64,000 nucleotides of DNA. Origin: Metopolophium dirhodum (Eukaryota > Arthropoda > Insecta > Hemiptera > Aphididae). Each line of letters begins with the position of its first letter. Position 1 is the first letter of the stretch. The DNA lies in assembly GCF_019925205.1 (NCBI RefSeq), contig NC_083565.1, forward strand, positions 35,120,241 to 35,184,240, given 5' to 3'. Under the pieces are notes generated by a model that did not search any database, was not told the DNA's origin, and was given only the letters and a program-made list of their open reading frames with translations. The position numbers and the translations under genes are program-made. This document shows positions 33,601 to 48,600 of this stretch, piece after piece.

Positions 33601-36600
33601 TATTATAATATTGTGTCGTATGACAAATAGGTGCACACACAACTCGACGTAAATGCCGTGTGCGCATAAGTTACCTATATAGTAGAAAAAAAAAATTGTA
33701 ATAATAATGTTAAGGAAATATCCAGAGAAAAACGTTTGCTCGTCGAGAACCTTCGATGCAATTATAAATTATCATGAGATATTGTGTTTGTATATCAATT
33801 ATGTCTATTTAAAAACAAAAAAAAACGGAAGAGCTCGAAAAAATATTAAGTAGTCATTGTCGTAGGTATACGCAGGATTTGTGTTCTCGTTCGCGTTAAA
33901 ATCGGTTAAATAATATATCACGCCACAATATATTATATTAACTGTACAATATAAATAAATGATTACACGAATATTTTCAAAAGTTATCTTTGTTCGTCCA
34001 TAATAGAGTCCAGTTCGTGGAAGAATAATAAGCACTTAGCACAGTATTCAAACATAAAAACGATAATTAGATGAAAGGCTCGAAATCGTTACTGACATTT
34101 TATTGAGTATTTACACAAAATCTCATCATTATCTTTTTACGAAACGTTCAAATAATAGTAATTATAGACAAATTGAACTCCCATTTTAATTATATTTAAT
34201 GTTGGAAGTAGAACGATTATGTACATTATACGAAATAATAAAATAATATATCTTTCAAAATATTTTGGAAATTTTTCATTTAACTGTAGCTACAGATGAG
34301 ATACTGAAATGGTGAAGTATTAATAATAATAATAATTAACGTTACAATAAAAACTCGAGTTTCGCCGTTCAAATAGATACTTATAGTAGGTATGTTTAGT
34401 AAAGTTGTTGATTGATGTCTTAAAAATCTTCAGAGATTTATGTTCGTTCTTCCTAACACATAAAGTTATTTTTTTATTTTAAATAATTAACGTTATCAAA
34501 TTGAAAACCTGTCAGATTAAAACACATTAAAACCAGTATATTATGGAACATATTTCATATCAAAGTAATTGTTATCATAAAAAAGTCAATTATAATAAAT
34601 TAATAAATGAAATATGCAATTACAGTAAGTAATAATTTTTATTTTATAATACCTTTGGCCTCTACAATTTTTTAAACGTGATTTAGAATTCGAAATTATA
34701 CAGCTTGACTTTTGTCTTCGGATTTTAATTTTGAAAAATACGTTGAACAATAGTGTTACGATTATCGATGTACTGGAACCGAAAAAATCCTTTTGAAGTG
34801 CTGTTACAATTATTGGAAAAAAAACTACTTTAAAATAGCTTAGTACGTAATCGAAAGAGCCGTTCTGGTAAGGTCATTTATTTTTACGAATAGAGTATTG
34901 TAATTCAGGTTCTTTACATGTGCTAAGATTTATAACCGTTTTAAAATAGGTTGATTTATCTTATCCCGCTATCCAACAAAAAAAACTAAATGTGAAACAT
35001 CCGTACGGCACTTATAACCGATAACCTCGGTGTCGAATCAATATAATGTGAATATAATAATATAATGATTTACTTACAAAATCCCATATAGATTGGCAAT
35101 TGGTTATTTATATGATATTAAACTCATATTTAAAATAAATTACCTATAATAATATATAACAATTTATTTATTTTTGAAAAGGTAAAACGAATAAATCCAA
35201 TAAAACACATTTGAGAATGTTACGTTTAAACATCACAATAACACCGTGATCATAAAATTAAAATAAATTAAATGTTTAGAAATATATTATATACCTATTA
35301 CCTACGTGTGGTAGTAAAAACAGACGATACTTAATCGTATATTATAACTGTTCCCTCATCGAAAAATACGGTTTATTTTTTTATAGTCGTACTACCTATT
35401 CACGCTTGTGTTTGCGCAGCAGGTATGTTCGTAATGAGACCTGTTTATTGTTATGTACAATGCATGAACACAATATATGAAAATATGAAATATTGTCACA
35501 TTTGTCGGAAACGTCCCAGAAATAATACGTAGAATGTAGCCATGTACTAGTGCGTACAATATACAATTTGGGCAAATGGCTTTATCTTTTAAAATTAATA
35601 TGTAATTGTTCTACGCCCTTATATATGCATAGGGAAATATGTTGTTTATATAGGTACACGAGTAGTAGACTTATTATATTAATTGCCAAAGGATAACGAA
35701 AAATGTAGCAGTACAGGTGACTGCGGTGTCAACGTCATCGCAACTATACGTGCGCTTAGTATTTACGACAGTAGGTACCTATAGAGTTCTAAATTAGTAA
35801 AAAGAAATAAACAACAAACACCTTGAGAATAATTATAGGTGCTAGTTTTTTTTTCCTCACAATATCGATTACTGCAAGTTCGAGTTTAGTTATGAATACA
35901 CTTAACACAATATAACGTCGTTGATGTTTCATTTCACTACCTACCTATATATAGGTACAATTAATAACTCCTGGGAGAGGGTGCGAAAATAAGTAGAGAA
36001 TTTCTCACAATGGACATTATTTAAAAATTAAAAGTTACACGCGTACAATATGTTTTATCTCATGGTCCCTTTCCCCTCCCGTGTTATAATTTTATAGTAA
36101 TTATTTCAGAGATATATTTATAATATAATAGGCGATTGTGGCTTATCGCGAACAAAACGGAACGCCGATAACCTCAGGATTACGAATCGACGACACAGAG
36201 ACAGCGCAATATATCGGTGGACAAGCATGCGCATGGAAATATGTATAGAAAAAACATATTTTATGGGTAGATCTTATATAATTACGGTTTATGACCGTTG
36301 TGCCGTTTTCGATATAACAACCTAACAAGGATAACAGAACAAAAAAAAAAACGAACACGTTGTGCCCAAGCTGCAATAAGGGTGTCGATTTCCGCCCGAC
36401 ACTCAAACATGTGGTAGAAAACATTATCGAGTAGGTACAAATAAATTACAATAATTATAATATCAATCAATATTTATGTGTAACGGTGGCGGTCGGCGGT
36501 AATAGTTTTACGAATATATTTATCTAATTAATCGGTTGAGCCGAATAGGATCGATTTATAAGTCAGTCGACGTTAATCGCTATTTTATTATTATATTATT

Positions 36601-39600
36601 ATTTTTTTTCCAACCGTTCATAATTCATATAACCTTTATGTGCATTACATACACACGAATTAAAAAAAAATAACGATTATACAACTAAAAGTCTACAAGG
36701 AATGGTCACGTAACGTATATACTCGCCGTCAAAAATATGCGAATAAATAACAATCCGATCACTATATATTATTAAGTAAAAACACACATTTCAAATTGTA
36801 ATGTAATTGTTAGTAAAACGGTTAAACATATAAATAATTATCTTAGCGACGATTTTTAAATTATCTCAACGAGATTTTTACCACAAATAGAAAACAACTA
36901 TCGACAGTTTATAGTAACCACGCCTAGCGTTGTCTTAACAAACATTTATTTATTGATTGTAATAAATTATACTCTGCTATAGTCCTTAATAAAAAAATAG
37001 TGCTCTTGAGGTAATTTTAAAACCCAGATAATGCTGAGATCGCCTATGATTGTGGGGGGGCAGAGGACACCCTGACTTATTGGGTCTACACTAGCCATGG
37101 ATATATTATTTAAGAGCACTAAGCTTACTGTCTTGATACGAGAATTACTGTAATCTCAGTTACTCTTGAGTCTTGGGTCCAAAAACACTACTAGTTACGA
37201 CACTATATGCAGTTATTAAAAATAAATAATGAACGAAATGACCTCTGGGCTCTTGTTACGTATAAATAATACATACCTATCAAAATGGACAATTTAAAAC
37301 TATTTTCATGAGTCATATTATAATAAATTGATCGTATTACAACAGCCGATAATAATATTGCTGTGTTATGTCACAACAATAGCTTCTAAAAAAAGTAACA
37401 CAATCGTTTACCCAGACCAATAACCGTTTTATTTAATAGGTGTTTGTTAATTAGGGATCGAGATTTGTGAATGCATTATTAAAACTAAAAATTACAGATA
37501 TGAAATTACATTACAAAGGTAGATAATAATAATAATAACAATAATAATAATAATAATAATAATAATATATAATGTGCAACTCACCAAATACCCGGTTCGA
37601 GTTTTAGCTGAACGATTTCCGGCGAATTGAACGTATGGCCTGAAACACGAAAATAATTGTTTACTTAAAATATTCAACTTACGAACTAATGACCACCGAT
37701 GTTTCACACACTACTATAACATCAGCGGCTATACAGCAAAAACGATTGCGAAACACATATATTATAATATATAGTGATAATTAATGCGATGACTGAATAT
37801 TGTTTACTGAAATTCGCTGAGCGGTGCACTTCCTGTTACCCGGACGGGTATATGGATTGGTCAAGAAGGTGGGGAAGGGGGGGGGGGTGGAAAGAAAATT
37901 TTTTAGTCATACGTTATTGAAGAAAGACGTTGAACAAATTACACAACCAACAAAATAATATTGGATTACACTCGCTGTGTGAGAGACGGTTAAAATTTGA
38001 TGACTTCATTAAATTTCGGTTAAAATATTCTCGAACACGAAGCGGGGAAAGAGCTAGAAAACTGCCGGCACAGCTCGTTTATGGCCTATGGGGACCTCCT
38101 TCCACCCCACTCCGCCGAAGAAATAGATCGACGATTCGTATACAGCGTTGCGACACACAATACTCGGAAAATAATAATTGTTTATTAATTTCATTTCTTT
38201 TTTTACTAACCTAATATGCGCACGGGCACTAAGATGGCACTAATAAACAAAAAAATAAAACTTAGAATTTTCAATACCCGAGAACTTACCATCCGCTATG
38301 AGTCTTTGGACAATGTTTACCATATCCTTGACCTCGGCTACGTAGAACTGAGAATCGATTTCATGAGTTATTTCTAGATCTGAATAGTCGGGGGGTCAAG
38401 GAAACAACCACTTTGTGAGAACAGCAATAGCCAATAATAATATATGTATAAAATCAAATTAATTACGATGGTAAAAACACAATCGACGGTAGTATTATAT
38501 TATGATGATATTATTATGAACGATAAAAACACAATCAGATACATGCATAATATCATTAGGTATAAAATATAATAGGTACGTGGTTCGTAATTGAATTAAA
38601 CGGAAATTAAATATATATTATGCAAATCGAAGTGGGTCGTCAAAGCCAGCCAGGTGCGTTAATGATGATGTCTAATCACAAGTATGGTTGTAATTTTTTT
38701 TTTTAACGGTATTAATAATGGTTTTTCATAATATTTCTAATTCGTTACGAGTGTGCATGTGAATGTAATCGAAAATATCCATATTATTATATGCGTTCGA
38801 CAAAATATAATCATAAATCATTATTATTATTATTATATATTGTATTTAACGTACCGTCCTATTCAACGCACAATAATATAATTAGTTGATAGAATTACAA
38901 TATAATATTATACCTGAGTAATGGGTACCAATAATATTCTCGTTATCCCGTAAAATATGTACCTAATATAATATTATGTTATATTTAACGCGGGGCAAAC
39001 AATAACGCACGACTACGGTGTTCGTTCGTTCATTTCGATGAGCTGTTTTTTTTTTTTTAGTGTTTGCACGTTTGAGCACATAAATTATAATATAATATAT
39101 TATAGTAAGTAAAGCGATTAACGGCTGCACACACAACAACCTGTTGCTGATAACGAGCAGCCGCCGTATGTAGCGGTATATGTATGAGATATAGAGGTGT
39201 ACCTTTTTAGATCGTTACTCACCTATAGTATACAGGTATCGAGTATTATCGAGAGCAAAGTGCGGGTTGTGAAATTTCTTTATTTACACTTGAGCCCTTT
39301 TTTAATTTTTTACTTTGTGAAATGCATAAAAGATACATCACGTGCAAATGTGCAATGGCTTTTTTAACCACTGACGTCACGCAGATACATTTAACATCGA
39401 ATCGGCACAGTACACGCAAGTTATAATATTTTTCCAAGTACGTTTTTAAGGCAGACATTTCCCCGTATCATATTTAAAACAAAATGTATTTGAGTGTGAA
39501 GTTATTATTTTTTGTAAGTATAGTAAAATATTATAACAATTCCAAATACTACGATATACACCTACCTATATATATAAATTGATAATAAGTAATAGGTTTA

Positions 39601-42600
39601 ATATAAATTAATTATAAATTAATTATAAATTAACTTTAAAAATATATAGGTTGTATAACTAATGGCTAAATACTTTCGTAAATTAAATATAATTAATAAC
39701 TAATGAAAAATGTTAAGATATTCCTACATACAAATATTACACTTAGTAAAAAGTATTTAATTTGTGATTGTTTTGCTATCAACAAATACCTATTAGAAAT
39801 TTTTTTGTAGACCCAACAGGAATAGGTATGCCTATTGGATACCTATTCAACAGTTGAATAATAGGTAATGAATTTTATCTCTGGATTGCTTCAATGAGCA
39901 TCCTAGTATTTGATACTGAGTTCTTATGCACTTTATAGTTTATTATTGAAACTTGAAACCTTCACTTATATTATTATTGTTCTACCCGTGTTTTTCTTTG
40001 TAGTATTATGTACGTTCCATAAATAAAGAGGAAATATTAGTTATAATTTTGTTTTGTTTTATTTTAATACAAATTAAAACAAACAAAAATAATAATTTTT
40101 AATTCCATTACATTTTTAAAAATATTATCAACTTTAAAAATGTCCCATTCTACCAAAATGTCCGAAAAGAAATTTTCCTATACATTCATAAAAAAAACAA
40201 GTGACAACATTAACAAGAATATGCCATATAAAACACAGTACACACCACACGTAGCACTAGATTATAATAATATATTGTATACCACTTAAACTCGATATAC
40301 CTATAAACTAAGATTATTCTGATAACTGCAGCCAACAGATGTGAAAGAATAAACTAGTATTTAAAAACGATTAAAAAAAAAACAATAATCGCTCAAATGT
40401 AATACAATATTATAAGTAATAATATTATTATATCAGTAGAAAATATTCGACAGCCAAAATATATCCGATAGTATTAAAGACTAGGCAAAAAGTTTGTAAT
40501 GACCACGGATTTAGATAGAATTTATCTATCTACAGTTGTAGTAATGACAAATAACATAATTAGTATCATTTAGTGTTTTCAAAAAAATGCAGGAAACGTG
40601 AATTAAAATATTTACATGCGAATTAATAGATAATACAATATCAAATAATTATTATTTTGAACTACCTAGGTACTTATTCGAAAAATTTATTTAAAAATTC
40701 TACTTATTTGTTTTTTAACCAATTTTAAACGGATAACAAAATAGGTTATGAATAAAAAGGAAAATTTTTTAAAACTGTATTTAGTTATTTTCAAAAACTA
40801 TTAGTTGTTATTTAGGTATACTAATGCTGTGGTAAATAATTAGTCTTCAAATAAATTTGTTATGTAGCAAAACAAAGACTTTGGAAACAAATATTTATGG
40901 TTATAATATCACGTATAAATAAAGTTATTCTTCAAAAATTGCGATCTTAACAAAAAATATTATTTTTGAATGCTTGTTTATATATAGAAACTAAACATTA
41001 CATTTTTTAATACCATATACAGACGATGCATTGTGTCTGTTATTTTCATTGATTTAATTCATAAATCTTCGATACTTGTTATCGACGACAAATATCGGTA
41101 TCCTCTAGACATACTCGATGCTTACAAGTGTTTGAAGAGCGACTGAACCAAATAAAATATATTTTCAATATTTACATAAAATACTATACATACATAGTAA
41201 ATGTATAGATTTATAGTCTAAATAGTATATAAACCTTTTATGTATATTTTTTAATCTTTGATTTATATTTAATATAATAGTATTGAAACAGCAAGTTACA
41301 AAACAATAGGTATCAAACTCTCATAATATGATATTCGTTGAGATCAATAATATTATTAGTAATTAATTATTACATTACTAAAAAAAAAAATGACGTCACG
41401 TGACCGAAAATCAGAATGTTTAATAGGATTCTAATAATGACCAAAGTATGATAATTATCATTACAATATAATACAATTAAATGTTAAGAAATGTCTATCT
41501 AATATGACGATACTTTTAGCTCTAAAATGTAGAATTAGATAAGCAATAATACAACATTACTATTATAATCGGACAAGAGTTTATTTTTGTCGTTATCTGG
41601 AAGTAATGAGAATAAACTCAGTAGTTTATATCTATTAAGTTCGAAGATTTATGTGATCACATTAAACTGTAAACGGTCGAAGCAAATTGCATACAATTCA
41701 AATAACAAACATCACACTAAAACAGTAAAACAGATAAAATTAATCCAGTAAATATAGCGATCCTTTGACAATAGGCATCCCCTTAAGTGTAACCGCGTAT
41801 CCCGTAAATACCGTATTTCGTGTCTCTATTTGTCATCGTACTATGTTATCGGCAATGTCCCGATATCAAAATCCAAATGTACATAAAATGAAACGAGCCA
41901 TTTTATTTGATTGATTTATGTTAATGAGGGGAAAGGGAAACTGAGAAAGACTGTAATATTACACTTATTAGTATAATTTTTATCTACTAATTTTGTTCTA
42001 TTTTGTATAATAATTTTTAAGATGTATTACTAATAAAATTATGTACGTTTTTTTATGGAATACTATTTCTCGAATATAATATTATGTTTTGTCGGATAAC
42101 GAGACATTCAATAATATTATTATTAATATGAGCGAGAAAATAACGATAACACCACAAATAGTTGTATAAAGTCCATAGCACATAGGGCAATACGTGTTGT
42201 ATAATTATTGCAAAAATTATACACACTGTAAGAAAATAAAAATAGTCAAAATATTACTCTCTCAACGCCGCTGTAGCTGAAGATATTATTTTAACACCAC
42301 TTATTTTCCTTACGTACAAAAAACACCATTCGTTGCCTATAATAGTAGTTAATACGTCTATGCAGTATGCACTATACACACACACACACATATACCCGGT
42401 AGAGTGAAATCACAAGAGCTAACAACTGATTACCGATGACGTCATTGTTGACGACGATAAGAAGTAACTAATTTTTTTCAAAATCGGTAATTGCCAACGA
42501 CAAAAAAAAAACAAAAATATTGTAAAATATGTATGAATTCCAATGAAGCAACCTTATAAACAACCCCTCGAAATCGAACTAATATGACCGGCCCTTAAAT

Positions 42601-45600
42601 GGGCTATTAAAAATAATACAGAATGCCGACAACATTATACTAATTGTCGAGACCTGACATATAGGTATATAATAATATGAGCTCTAAATGACAGTCATCT
42701 AACTTATTGGTAAATTGTTCTAATAACATGGTAATAAATGACACGTAAATATGCAACGGTGGTTACTGGTTATTATTCTTAAACTGGCAAAACACGGAAT
42801 TTGTTTATAATATACGCATGACCACACGAGTCAATATTTTCAATAAAAAAATTTGAACTAATATATTTTCTTGTTTCATTGGGAAAATAAATTTTCATTG
42901 AGATTTTTAATAAGTGTAGTGTAGTGTATAAATGTAATTTATCAATCAATATTATTTTGATTATGGCTAATCAACGGAAATCGATGCTACAATTATAAAC
43001 ATAATATTGACATAGGTATTGTATGTTATGACAATGCCTATACCACGGTCGCATTGTGTACACACTTATATACGTTATTATAAGTGACTTTACAAAAGTA
43101 TATAAGTATATAATATATATATATATCATATTGTAAAATATTTTAATAAAATAATGTGAAAATTTTTTTAATTGTTTTCTGAAATGTAATACAACATATT
43201 TAATTCAACTATGCTGCAAAAAAAACGAATAGAATATTACTTATAAGTAATGAAATGTCGAAATCGTCTAGACAACAACAATACTTTTAATTGTTTTAAT
43301 TTAATAGCCGGTTAAAAAAAATACAAACAATTGACTACGATAAGAACCAAAAATTTGGACAAAATGTTATCAAACAGTGATTTAAAAGTATATTATAAAA
43401 CAATTAAAATATTAAATTAAGTCTCAAAATTGGTTTAAATCGGTTTACTGGCCAAATATTAAAATACTCGAAGTATAATATTATTTTATTCTAATAAATA
43501 CATTTGACAATTTCTATTTTTGAATATAAATAAATACAAAAAAATATAATACTCACATAAAACGGCAATGTACACAAAATGTTCAAGACAAAATAACAAC
43601 AATTACAAAATTATAATAAAACGTATTACTAACTACACGCTCAACGTAATAATCGCGACTGATGACTGATTACTGATTAAGAGTCTAAGAAATTAGTTAT
43701 CTCTAGTCCCTTGGTGTGCCACCTGTAGCGCACTCTACGACGGGTTTGTATTAGCCACAACTCGGCTATACTCGTGACTGTTCGGAAATTGTCGACTTAT
43801 CGTAGTTTCATTATTATTTACATTTCTTATCAGATATTTTTTTGTATTTTTTTATTTTATTCAAACAAAGTTCAACACTTCAGTCTTCACATGAAAATGG
43901 AAATTATGTCATCAACTTTAAATATTAAAATGTGATATTTCAACATTACGTCAATAGCTAAGGACTAAATACGTATCTTATAAGACTACTAAGTACAACA
44001 GGTACTATATAAACTAAAACAATATAATATAATATCAAGTATTATTTGATATGGTGAATACAATATATTATGGAACACTTTAAAATATTGGCTATTGTTT
44101 ATTGTTTTAAAAATTAAATGCAAGCTATTTGACTGTTTTATTATCACGTAATCTCAATTATATTTATAACATGTCATATTATTATTAGGTATTATAGAAA
44201 TACATACCAAATATTTATTCGGTTGATAAAATGTTGATTTTCTTGGTAAACAAAGAGAAATTTTATGAATGGACCACAACGTTCAACATTATTTGTGTCA
44301 TAGGTCTAGAAACAATATTGTTATTTTATAATTGAATATTATAGTGAAGAAATTGAGGTGAATCGACTAAATCAGATGCCCATGAATAGTATTATCGTTT
44401 TTCTGTAGCATAGAATCTATACCGTTATTTTATTTCGTAATTCAGCGTCTTTGAATACTAACTAAATATTAATGTAAAATATGTTTCCTGATATTCTTTT
44501 GTCGAATTGTTGCTTATGTTGTTTATTTAAATACAATATCGAGTTCCTTTTTTTTATGATATTTTAATAATATTTAAAATCGGTGGTGCACGGCACGATA
44601 AGTAAATTTGACATCAAATATCGGTATATTTATTTTTTTATTCAATGACAGAACCCAAGGAAATTTTTTTTTATAAATTATATACATATATTAAATTGGA
44701 CAAATTTTAATGTAATCGAATATTCATATCACGAAGACAAAGAATTGCAGATATCATATCTTACACAAATTGTTTTCAAATATTTAAAAAAATAATAAGT
44801 ACCTATTTTAATACAATTTCTAAAATGTAAAAACTGTTGTTTTGCGTCTTATATTATAAAAACAGTTGTTCAAATTATTGAAATTATTACTGTCCATTAT
44901 TATTTTTTTATTGTTATGAAATAATGAATTATGAGATATGTTTATAATATTATTAAAGACAAAAACTAAAAAAACTAAAATGTTTAAGTTTGTAAACGAT
45001 CAATACCTATTATCTATACTTCTTATAATAAATTTACAATATTTTATTCTGGCGTATTATCAGTGTTTATACTATACAATTTATTATACAACTAAGCAAT
45101 TATTATGTACCTATTACGTGTAATGTAATAATGAACTATATAATATAAATAATTTGAAACCATTAATTTTAATTTTAATACTCGGTCATCTATATAATAA
45201 ATTATAGTATAGGACATTAAATGATATACTTAGAAAGGCGATTCGGTTATAACTCATAACACGCATCTAAGGGTCGGTTTATCAATATTTTTATCCATTT
45301 ACAATCCTCAGATAATCCCATTGACCCTTTGAAACGTACAAATGTATTAGTTATGCAATGTTTCTAGCTATACAATATTTTAGATATTTATGAAGAATAT
45401 ACGTAGACTCAAATAGCGTAGGTGTACTTGAGACATTTGATTGATAAATTACGGGAGAAGAAAGATATTTTATTATTACGATTACCAAATCCCTTGGATT
45501 ATGTATTATGATTTAAGTATATTTCTAAACGACGGACACTCATAATAATATTACAATAATTATCATGTTTAATCAATGAAATGAAAATGCAAAGAAGAAA

Positions 45601-48600
45601 AGTGAGGTACCTACGTGGCTCACGTGACATAATAATATATATATCGTGTGCACTTCAGTAATGGCTGTTACCAATTTTTAAATACTACCAAATTAACTGG
45701 CTATAAATCTTATTTTTAGAATATGACAGGCATTGATACTTTTAATTTACTCAACTACCTCATTTACATAACAATACAATTTATACTCGAATATATGTTT
45801 TATACATACCTACTTAATATTATAATACAGCTGCTCTAGAAATGAAATATAATTTAAATATGTAATAAAACACACAAAATTATGACCTTTGGGCGCATTC
45901 AGTACATAATATATACCTCTAATAGAAGTTGAAAAAAATGAATAAATGTTAACGTCTTATAAATATTAATATTTTATGTAGGTATTACCTGCATATATGT
46001 ATATACCTACAAATAAAAAATTTAATAAATATATTTACCGCATAATAATTTGACTTATTAAATACATTAGGTATACCTAATAATTATCATATAAACGATC
46101 CAGCCAATGTATATCTAGGTATCAATATACCTATAAAATATGCTTTTTAGACGATTCGTGAAGCAGTGAATCAATTTTCGAGTGTTATTCGTGCGTTTTG
46201 ATATAGATTTGTGTATCTAACTTGAGCGTTAACGATTTGTGACGATGTTGCATATTATAAAATACGATCAATTTCAAATACCGATCGTAGAGGCGATTGA
46301 ATACGACTGTCTATAATATAGGAATATTTGTGAATGAAATTGGTAACTGATGTGCGGTCACCCCGGTCCTCGGAAAACGGGTGACCTGATTCGTCGAGTC
46401 GACGGCAGGCGCGACGTTTAAGGGGGGGGGGGGGCTAGGGGCCATGGCCCCCTAGTCATCATAAACTATAAACTATAAATAATAATTTCTTGTTGGACTT
46501 TTAAATAAAATTTTTGGACCAAAAGAATATATTGCACCCCCTCCCCCCTCTAGGAGATGAATCAAATACACTACTGCTCACCGGTGATTACGAAGCATGT
46601 AAATATAAGTTCGGCTGTGTAAGACTAATTTTGTCGACATTTTTGCGAGCCTGGATCAAAATTAGTCGATGATAAAAATGTTCTCAAGACTGAAGTCGGC
46701 TCCGGTAAACAGTGTAGTGTCGTGTCACGTTTAGCATATTTAATGAACACGTACATGTAACATAATGTTGGTGAAACGTTACCTACAAGTCGAGTATATT
46801 CAACTCTTCAAGACACCGAGTGTAGTGAGAACCCCCGGCTGAAAACATCGTGGTACCATGTATACCGCATAATTGTGTTCTGTGGTTTTCGATTTGAAAG
46901 GGAACCGGATAGTATTATGAACAGCGGTTCAAGCGGCAGGGATTATCATGGTATGTATTGTGTATGTCATCAAGTACCTACAACTTACGTATGGGTCGTG
47001 GTAACCACGAAATTGGTCAGACTTTACAAGTAAAGTGAAAGTTAAGTTTTCATTGCGTTCGTTGTACGTATACAATTGTGAACCTATAATCGCTTCCGAT
47101 TCGACGAGACGGTTGTTGCTTGTTTTTCGTGGATTATACACGCCGGGCACACTAGTCACCTAAAATTTACAAGTTCCTCGAGTAGACGTCATATAAGTTT
47201 AATATCGTTATTTAGAATTTATTGACTTTGTATAATATAGCAAGCAATGTGTGTAAGGATTTGTAAAATTCGAGTAAAATGTTGATAAAATATATAATTG
47301 CGTAGCGAATGACGTAGTTCTATTCCGTTCTAAAATAATTCAATACTATAAAATAATGTAATAAAATAATTAAATGTGTCTAAAAAAAAATCAGAAAAAA
47401 GTCAGTTTTAGGTAGTGCCCTAAATAAAATATTAACTGTATGTATTCTATACATTAATGGTAATTAATTTGCCTATAGTAACGGAGCAGTTGAATATATT
47501 TTATTTTTACCGTAAGGCACATCATATAAACGCATAGCAAACATTTAAAAAATATCAGATTAATTCGTCATATTTTTTAAAAAGAAATATAACAATATAA
47601 TTTCGAATGATACCTACGAGTTTTATAGTCGTAATTCATATGAATGGAAACTAAAACAAAATTTATGTTTTTTTCTTATTGAAATCTTATTCAAATATTT
47701 AAATATTCACTATTCTAGTCATTGATGGTTGAGAACTTAACTCATCCTTAAATACATTGCAATGTTTGTTAATAACAATTGCAATATTATTTCTATTAAT
47801 TTTATTGATACTGGTAAGTTAACATACACCAAGACAAAAATGGCATGGGCAAAAATTTAAAACAATATTAACACATTATCCGACGATTTAATGGATTCAT
47901 TTTCCACATAATTTAGATAGATATTTAGATAGAAGATATTTTGATTTTTGATGTGTGAGCAGAGCACATGAGTAAATAATATAATCATCAACCATATTGG
48001 AACGATTGATATATACTTCATAATATAAGGTTGGTTTTTAGGATTTGAGCAATTCTAAATAGGTACATAAACTTATAGTTTCAACTATAGTTTGTATATT
48101 TTAGTGAATAGTCGAACGTTATTTTATGATAAAATAAAACATTACAGAAATTATCATCAGTTAGCTGGTACACAATAAATAATTTCATAACTCCAAATAA
48201 TCAGATAAAGGGGTGAAGGGCTGAGTGGAAATGTCGGATGTGATGATATATATATATATATATAGGCAGTATAAGCAATGACGATGTAACCTTATTTTAT
48301 ATTTTTGTTTTCAAAATGAAAAATTAAATAAATGGAACATTTGTATTTGTAGTACATATAAGTACTTATAGAAGTTGATGCATTCGATTAATTAATTATA
48401 AATATAAGGTCATCATTTCATAACAATGATGCATTATCCAATGATAGTATTCAGCAATATATGCTATAGGTTATTATTTATTTTTGAAAAATAAATTAAA
48501 ACAATGGAATGATAATATTATGAATAATATATTAATTATCAGGTATCTAAATATATATACATATTTTTTATCGGTGAAAAAATTAAGTTTTTATTTTCTT

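Noticed and set aside
37522..37567. CRISPR-like or satellite array among the AAT runs (18.0, 37.5, 53.1, 58.4 kb)
   Set aside because: Plain trinucleotide microsatellites without spacers or longer periods.
46929..47159. 76-codon minus ORF in the long ESRP intron
   Set aside because: No recognisable domain, no fitting splice phase for ESRP, ordinary intronic composition.
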